From an uncultured Saprospiraceae bacterium (GTDB taxonomy: Bacteria; Bacteroidota; Bacteroidia; Chitinophagales; Saprospiraceae): DNA of 39,682 nt. The translations under genes were made by a program, and so were the position numbers. The notes under the pieces are model-generated. The model saw nothing but the letters and a program-made list of their open reading frames with translations, had not been told where the DNA came from and searched no databases. The DNA lies in assembly GCA_937961455.1 (NCBI GenBank), contig CALGNN010000071.1, positions 1 to 39,682 of the forward strand. The letters are read 5' to 3'. Numbering within the stretch: position 1 is the first letter of the stretch; each line of letters opens with the position of its first letter. This document shows, in pieces, positions 35,101 through 39,682 of the stretch.

Positions 35101-35967
35101 ATGCGTCAACTTAGAATAACAAATAAGATAACTTCAAGAGATAGTGTATCTCTAGATAAATATCTTAATGATATTTCTAAAATTGATTTGCTATCCGCAG
35201 AGCAAGAAGCTGAGCTCGCACGCAGAATTAGAGCTGGAGATCAAGCAGCTTTAGAAATTCTAACAAAATCTAATTTGAGATTTGTAGTTTCGGTTGCTAA
35301 GCAATATCAAAATCAAGGCTTATCTCTCGACGATCTTATCAATGAAGGTAATGTTGGGCTTATGAAAGCTGCCAAGCGTTTTGATGAAACCAAGGGATTC
35401 AAATTCATCTCTTATGCTGTTTGGTGGATTCGTCAAAGCATTTTACAAGCCATTGTTGAATATAGCAGATTAGTCAGACTACCCCTAAATAAAGTAGGAT
35501 CCTACAATAAAGTCAACGAAGCATATTTATCATTTGTCCAAGAATTTGAAAGAGAGCCTTCGCATGAAGAACTCGGAGAATTGTTAGGAATGACTCCTAA
35601 AGAAATTGGAAATGTGCTTCAAGGTGGTAAACGGCACCTGTCTTTTGATGCACCCGTCAGTAGTGATGAGGGTGATGCAACTATGTTGGATCTCGTATCT
35701 GATGCACAAGGTGGTCAGCCAGATCTAAAGCTCATGGACGAATCCCTTAAGTCAGATTTAGCAAGTGGATTGTCTGTACTATCACCTAGAGAGGTTGAAG
35801 TATTGTCTGCTTACTTTGGATTAAATGGTCATAAATCTTATACACTTGAGGAGATAGGAGATATGTACGGATTGACCAGAGAAAGAGTGCGACAAATAAA
35901 AGAACGTGCAATTCGTAGACTGCGAAAGTCCTTTAATCGAAATTCACTAAAATCCTACTTGGGTTAA
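35101..35967 (+). CDS. rpoD: Primary RNA polymerase sigma factor (RpoD/SigA type)
   Basis: This 288-residue sigma-70 protein directs RNA polymerase to the TTG/TAnnTTTG promoters seen in this window. It starts at region 1.2 (about 12-50, DSVSLDKYLNDISKIDLLSAEQEAELARRI) with no region 1.1, as in Bacteroidota. Region 2 (about 50-125) contains NLRFVVSVAKQYQNQGLSLDDLINEGNVGLMKAAKRFD and YAVWWIRQSI. Region 3 spans about 130-210, and region 4 (about 220-280) has TLEEIGDMYGLTRERVRQIKERAIRRLRKS. It is 150 bp after pnp. The lack of ECF features and the full region 3 support the housekeeping role. Confidence 0.96.
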   Translation: MRQLRITNKITSRDSVSLDKYLNDISKIDLLSAEQEAELARRIRAGDQAALEILTKSNLRFVVSVAKQYQNQGLSLDDLINEGNVGLMKAAKRFDETKGFKFISYAVWWIRQSILQAIVEYSRLVRLPLNKVGSYNKVNEAYLSFVQEFEREPSHEELGELLGMTPKEIGNVLQGGKRHLSFDAPVSSDEGDATMLDLVSDAQGGQPDLKLMDESLKSDLASGLSVLSPREVEVLSAYFGLNGHKSYTLEEIGDMYGLTRERVRQIKERAIRRLRKSFNRNSLKSYLG

Positions 35968-36023
35968 TTTCTTCTTTTGATTATAAATGCTTAATTATAA
36001 CTGGTAATTCTTAATGTAACATA

Positions 36024-36659
36024 GTGAGTAGTATTGCCAGACAAATATTAAATAAGATTTTTGGTTTTAAAGTAAGTGCGGCTGAAATCAAAAAAGACTT
36101 GTACCAGATGAATCTTGAGTTAAAAGATTGGGAAAAAAACCTAATCGAGTGGGATAAAAAAGAACTCAATATTTTTTCCCTAAATTCTAAAAATAAGGTA
36201 TTCAAATCGCCCATTGGAAAATTGCTAAAAGGCTTCTTCACTTCCATCTATGAAGAACCGCTCATGATATTCGCTGCAAAGAAGTACGACAAGGAAGGAC
36301 ACCATGCGCTCGTACTTTGCAAAACAACGGATTACCTTTTCAAATTTCGTAAAAAAGAAAACATCGTTTGGGTCATTTGCAACGAATCTGCAATAGGAGC
36401 TATAGAAGGAGGTGATAAACTCATGAGTACCAAAGACCATGTATTAGCCTCTTTCCAGAAGCACAGAAATGAAAGCGGAAAATACTTTATCAATGTTGGA
36501 GAAAGGCAAATTGGTACCATCAAATTGGAGCAAGAATCCACCAAACATGTACAAAGAGCATTTGAATACTTAGATGAAATGGATGAGAAAGAGGAAATTC
36601 ACTTTCTTGCCCTTGTATTTTATAAAATCATTAGTAATTACTTCGCAAAACTTGCTTAG
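36024..36659 (+). CDS. Hypothetical protein, 211 residues
   Basis: A GTG-started frame 56 bp after rpoD encodes a cytosolic-looking protein with no signal peptide or membrane helix. The N-terminal third is helical and charged (ELKDWEKNLIEWDKKE). The middle (about 75-170) alternates beta strands such as EEPLMIFAAKKYD, HHALVLCKTTDYLFKF and NIVWVICNESAIGAIEGG, and the end is helical. I do not recognise the family and see no catalytic motif. The composition fits the neighbouring genes, so recent transfer is unlikely. No ATG lies near enough to replace the GTG without losing the conserved-looking start. Confidence 0.65.
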   Translation: MSSIARQILNKIFGFKVSAAEIKKDLYQMNLELKDWEKNLIEWDKKELNIFSLNSKNKVFKSPIGKLLKGFFTSIYEEPLMIFAAKKYDKEGHHALVLCKTTDYLFKFRKKENIVWVICNESAIGAIEGGDKLMSTKDHVLASFQKHRNESGKYFINVGERQIGTIKLEQESTKHVQRAFEYLDEMDEKEEIHFLALVFYKIISNYFAKLA

Positions 36660-36750
36660 CAAAATTCAAGCTGAATAATTGATGAATTCGGGAACCCTCT
36701 AGATTCTTGAGGCGTTATTTTCTATAGTTTAACATTTAATACATTTTATC

Positions 36751-37173
36751 ATGAAACTGGGACACCTTTTTCTTTTTCTCGGATGCTTTTCTATTTCAAT
36801 TTGCAATGCTCAAACTTCACAAAATGAGGCTATCATTACCGAAAGTATTGATAAATTGGAAGAAGAATTGGGACAAATAAGTGAAGATTTAGATAAATAT
36901 CAAGAAGAAATATTCGAAGAATTAAAGCAGGCAGATATTCCTTTTTTGGATGCTGAAGAGCTTGAAAAGTATTTGAAGGAGAAAATTTTGAATAAAGAAA
37001 ATAAAGAGAAAATAGAAGATTCTATAGAGTCTGGAATCGAACTTATGAGAACTTTGGATTTTCAAAAAGTCTTCGACAAGATGGAAGAGCTAATTGAAGA
37101 AATTGATTCAACAATGGATCAGTCGAAGACTTCTGACAAAAAAGATCTACGAACAACAACGGTTAAGGTGTGA
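36751..37173 (+). CDS. Exported coiled-coil-like acidic protein
   Basis: The 140 residues begin with a clear signal peptide (MKLGHLFLFLGCFSISICNA/Q). The mature part is almost entirely Glu/Lys/Asp-rich helix, with IDKLEEELGQISEDLDKYQEEIFEELKQ and MEELIEEIDSTMDQ in heptad-like spacing, so one or two coiled coils are expected. No lipobox or T9SS domain is present, and it is probably periplasmic. I do not recognise the family. It lies 91 bp after the 211-residue hypothetical gene. Confidence 0.65.
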   Translation: MKLGHLFLFLGCFSISICNAQTSQNEAIITESIDKLEEELGQISEDLDKYQEEIFEELKQADIPFLDAEELEKYLKEKILNKENKEKIEDSIESGIELMRTLDFQKVFDKMEELIEEIDSTMDQSKTSDKKDLRTTTVKV

Positions 37174-37283
37174 AAGCCCTTGAAAAACCTAGCTTTTCAA
37201 AATAATTTTATTTCCAAAACAACTTTTAGGGCACTTTAGTTATTATATATTTTAATATCTTTAGAATAGATTAATAGTGTATA

Positions 37284-37715
37284 ATGAGCGTATTTGATCA
37301 GGCGAGGATAATTGTTTATCGATGCCATGAAAAAGGATTAGAAGTTTTATTACTAAATACTGGAAGGTCCCCCGAAGATTGGTGTATACCAAACACAGAA
37401 ATTCCCAACAAGACACACAACTTAGATTCTCAGCATTCTATAATTGAGTTGGAACCTACGACAAATGAAGATGGCACTGCCACAAGAACATTTGCCATTG
37501 AAGGTGATTTTCATGATATTCCTTCTATTAGAAAGATGATCAAAAACGATGTCGCCATTGTCAAATACAAGATCAAAAACAAAATTCCTGAATTAGAGAA
37601 AGGCAGCTACTTTGCCATGAAAGAAGCATTTAAAAAGATCTTACCTAATGAGTATGAAATGCTTCATGAACTTAAGGAAATCATCATGGATCGCAACTTG
37701 ATCCGCAATATCTAG
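37284..37715 (+). CDS. Nudix-fold-like protein lacking a Nudix box
   Basis: The 143-residue protein opens with QARIIVYRCHEKGLEVLLLN and EDWCIPN, the strand pattern and W-x-[IL]-P that lead into the Nudix box in Nudix hydrolases. The box itself (G-x5-E-x7-R-E-U-x-E-E) is absent: instead there is an Asn/Thr/Glu-rich linker and no REUxEE helix. Downstream, FAIEGDFHDIPSIRKMIKNDVAIVKYKIK and YFAMKEAFKKILPNEYEMLHELKEII could form the rest of the fold. If the fold call is right, it is catalytically dead and may bind a nucleotide or act as a regulator. It lies 90 bp before purC. A near-match -7 (TATCTTTA, 37256-37263) sits 20 bp upstream. Confidence 0.6.
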   Translation: MSVFDQARIIVYRCHEKGLEVLLLNTGRSPEDWCIPNTEIPNKTHNLDSQHSIIELEPTTNEDGTATRTFAIEGDFHDIPSIRKMIKNDVAIVKYKIKNKIPELEKGSYFAMKEAFKKILPNEYEMLHELKEIIMDRNLIRNI

Positions 37716-37747
37716 AAGCTTTATTTCCGTATTTCTTTTTATCGTTT

Positions 37748-37799
37748 TTCAACTTATGTTGAAGCTATATTTCATATTTAAATTATATATATATAATTT
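37748..37799. promoter_or_regulatory. Hairpin and 20 bp palindrome upstream of purC
   Basis: TTCAAC/GTTGAA (37748-37753, 37758-37763, TTAT loop) is a small hairpin that may end the preceding gene. A perfect 20 bp A/T palindrome (37780-37799) ends 6 bp before the purC ATG, with a near-match -7 (TATATTTC, 37766-37773) between them. Either palindrome could be an operator or affect translation of purC. Confidence 0.35.
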
Positions 37800-37805
37800 T
37801 ATACT

Positions 37806-38750
37806 ATGAGTACAATAGCAGGAACCCAATTCAATTTCCCAAATCAAACTGGCTTCTATAAAGGTAAGGTTAGAGACGTTTATTATTTTGATAAAAAGAT
37901 GGCAGTCGTGGTGTCTGATCGAATCTCTGCCTTTGATCATATTTTGCCAGCTCCGATTCCCTATAAAGGGCAAGTACTCAATCAGCTTGCTAAATTTTTT
38001 CTTGACGCCACAGAGGATATCGTACCCAATTGGATCGAATCATCACCAGACCCAAATGTGACCATTGGTCAAATCTGTGAGCCCATTAAGTTAGAGATGG
38101 TAATTCGTGGATATTTGGCTGGGCATGCTTCTAGAGAATATCAAGCGGGTAAAAGAATCCTGTGTGGAGTTACCATGCCAGAAGGAATGAGAGAAAGTGA
38201 CCCATTTCCAGAGCCTATTATAACACCTGCGACGAAAGCAGAGGAAGGTCATGATGAAGATATTTCTAGAGAAGAGATTCTTCAAAGAGGGATCGTTACA
38301 GAAAGCGAACTAGATCAATTAGAAAAGTATACCAGAGCACTTTTTAATAGAGGCTCAGAAATGGCAGAAGCTCAAGGATTAATTCTAGTAGATACGAAGT
38401 ACGAATTTGGGAAAATAGACGGCAAGATCTATCTAATCGATGAAGTACATACACCAGATAGCAGTCGCTACTTTTATAAAGAAGGATATCAAGAAAGACA
38501 AAATGAAGGAGTAAGACAAAAACAACTTTCTAAAGAGTTTGTGAGAGAGTGGCTCATGTCTCAAGGTTTTCAAGGTAAAGAAGGACAGACCATGCCCACA
38601 ATGCCTGAAGATTTTATTGAAGTAGTAAGTTCTAGATACATAGAACTTTTTGAAATCCTTACAGGAACTCCTTTTGAAAAATCACCAGATGACTCACGTT
38701 TGGATCGTATAGAAAAATCCATCAATGATTACTTTAGCCAAAGTCTTTAA
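37806..38750 (+). CDS. purC: Phosphoribosylaminoimidazole-succinocarboxamide synthase
   Basis: PurC joins CAIR and aspartate with ATP to give SAICAR in de novo purine synthesis. The 314 residues fit the longer SAICAR synthetase form. [12 protein letters not shown] and [25 protein letters not shown] (about 13-60) form the ATP site. The signatures [47 protein letters not shown] and KEFVREWL are intact. The stop codon region overlaps the metX 3' end by 17 bp on the opposite strand. No other pur gene is in the window. Confidence 0.97.
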   Translation: MSTIAGTQFNFPNQTGFYKGKVRDVYYFDKKMAVVVSDRISAFDHILPAPIPYKGQVLNQLAKFFLDATEDIVPNWIESSPDPNVTIGQICEPIKLEMVIRGYLAGHASREYQAGKRILCGVTMPEGMRESDPFPEPIITPATKAEEGHDEDISREEILQRGIVTESELDQLEKYTRALFNRGSEMAEAQGLILVDTKYEFGKIDGKIYLIDEVHTPDSSRYFYKEGYQERQNEGVRQKQLSKEFVREWLMSQGFQGKEGQTMPTMPEDFIEVVSSRYIELFEILTGTPFEKSPDDSRLDRIEKSINDYFSQSL

Positions 38751-39682
38751 TTATCTGGCTGATCTTCTCTACTTCTGTTAAAAACCCATCATGACCCATA
38801 TCGGAATGAATGATGCTTAATTGAGCATTTGGAATGAGTTTTTGCAATTGCTTTTGTTCTTTAACTGGAAAAAGTACATCAGAAGAAATACCAATAATTT
38901 TGGTTCGCGCTTTTATCAAGGACAATGCTTTTTCAATCCCCCCTTTGCCTCTACCAACATCATGTGCGTCCATCATTTTTGAAATGTACCAATAGGAAAA
39001 ACTATTAAATCTGTCTACCAGTTTTTTGCCTTGATATTGTTGATAGCTGCTGGCTTTGAATTGGTCTAATTTTTCGTCTTCTTCGGATTGGGTCCTTAAA
39101 TAAGTATCGTAGTTGCGGTAGCTTAATAATGCAATGGATCTTGCGGCTTTAAGTCCATCTTGCCCCGCATCTTCTTTACGTTCACTCCAAGTCTTATCCG
39201 CTTCGATTGCCAAGCGCTGACTTTCATTAAAGGCAATTCCCCAAGGGGAATGCTTAGCATTTGCGGCTAAGACGATGAGTCTTTCAAATACGGAAGGTTT
39301 TTCAATACACCACTCTAATGATTGTTGTCCACCCATCGACCCACCTATGATGGTATGGATTTTAGATAATCCCAAATGAAGCCTCAGCTTATCAAACGCC
39401 TTTACAACATCTCTATTGGTAATAAGAGGGAAGTCATGGTAGTATGCCTGATGAGTGTTTGGATTTAAAGATAGCGGATTGGTCGACCCATAGTGCGATG
39501 CAAGCATATTAGCGCACACGATGAAATGTTGATCTGGATTAAAGTGGTCATTTTTTCCGACAAGACCAGGCCACCATTCAAATGGATCTGCATTAGCCGA
39601 AAGGGCGTGAACGATCCAGATGACATTATCCCGATTTTCGTTTAACGTTCCTCTGGTGGTATAAGCCAATTGGAATCCAGCG
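38734..39682 (-). CDS. metX: Homoserine O-acetyltransferase (5' partial)
   Basis: MetX acetylates homoserine with acetyl-CoA in methionine synthesis. The frame stays open to the right edge ([13 protein letters not shown] reads as the usual LAYxTYGxLN), so the true N-terminus is outside and a TTG at 39669 is internal. Visible marks are the alpha/beta-hydrolase [18 protein letters not shown], the nucleophile elbow [31 protein letters not shown], and the acid/base pair in SSDVLFPV and DMGHDGF. The length of the visible part (about 315 residues) means only a short N-terminus is missing. Convergent with purC, overlapping by 17 bp. Confidence 0.93.
   Translation of the reverse strand, partial: AGFQLAYTTRGTLNENRDNVIWIVHALSANADPFEWWPGLVGKNDHFNPDQHFIVCANMLASHYGSTNPLSLNPNTHQAYYHDFPLITNRDVVKAFDKLRLHLGLSKIHTIIGGSMGGQQSLEWCIEKPSVFERLIVLAANAKHSPWGIAFNESQRLAIEADKTWSERKEDAGQDGLKAARSIALLSYRNYDTYLRTQSEEDEKLDQFKASSYQQYQGKKLVDRFNSFSYWYISKMMDAHDVGRGKGGIEKALSLIKARTKIIGISSDVLFPVKEQKQLQKLIPNAQLSIIHSDMGHDGFLTEVEKISQIIKDFG

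Noticed and set aside
36690-36725. Possible terminator after the 211-residue hypothetical gene
   Set aside because: The CCTC/GAGG stem has an internal mismatch and almost no loop, and the T run is broken.
39667-39669. TTG at 39669 as the start of metX
   Set aside because: The frame continues to the window edge with residues that fit the MetX N-terminus, so the gene is truncated by the window.
1-39682. CRISPR array, insertion sequence or prophage genes
   Set aside because: No regular repeat-spacer pattern, transposase, integrase or structural phage protein was seen on either strand.

Overview
The window is AT-rich DNA from a free-living member of the Bacteroidota, most likely near the Saprospirales/Chitinophagales (the rank is an inference). 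The evidence is one type B and one type A C-terminal sorting domain of the type IX secretion system (T9SS), the Bacteroidota promoter -7 element (TAnnTTTG) in front of several genes, a DUF2795 protein of the form common in this phylum, a short region-1.1-less primary sigma factor, and a sensor kinase with Reg_prop/Y_Y_Y repeats. I see no phage, insertion sequence, integrase or CRISPR array. Most of the window is chromosomal core interleaved with secreted-protein genes.

Layout. 1-4443 is the 3' part of a giant T9SS-exported adhesin-like protein with several kinds of repeat. 4462-6688 (minus) holds cmk, a DUF2795 gene and queA. 6844-8097 is a lone MacB/FtsX-type permease. 8309-12202 (minus) holds clpC, then infC-rpmI-rplT; infC appears to start at TTG. 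12531-12908 is a STAS-domain protein. 13135-20853 (plus) is a run of exported proteins: an M12B-like metalloprotease with a type A sorting domain, a DUF2911 protein and a 1092-residue multidomain protein. A tRNA-Lys(UUU) with its own promoter and terminator lies among them.

20907-29688 is the most interesting part. Six genes on the minus strand form an operon-like array: a secreted PIG-L/LmbE deacetylase fused to a glutamine-amidotransferase-like domain; a previously easy-to-miss 45-residue membrane protein whose GTG start overlaps the deacetylase stop; a sodium:solute symporter with a long hydrophilic loop insertion; a small LuxR-type HTH protein; a periplasmic-propeller LytS-like histidine kinase; and its overlapping LytTR response regulator. 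Together they look like a surface deacetylation, uptake and sensing module, though substrate and co-transcription are inferred.

29850-31472 (minus) holds a lipoprotein, stand-alone ribA and a small four-cysteine membrane protein resembling NqrM. A palindromic divergent promoter separates the last from mazG. 31528-35967 (plus) is core information processing: mazG, rpsO, pnp and rpoD. It is followed by three poorly known genes, including a Nudix-like protein without a Nudix box, then purC. The 3' end of purC overlaps the 3' end of metX, which runs off the right edge.
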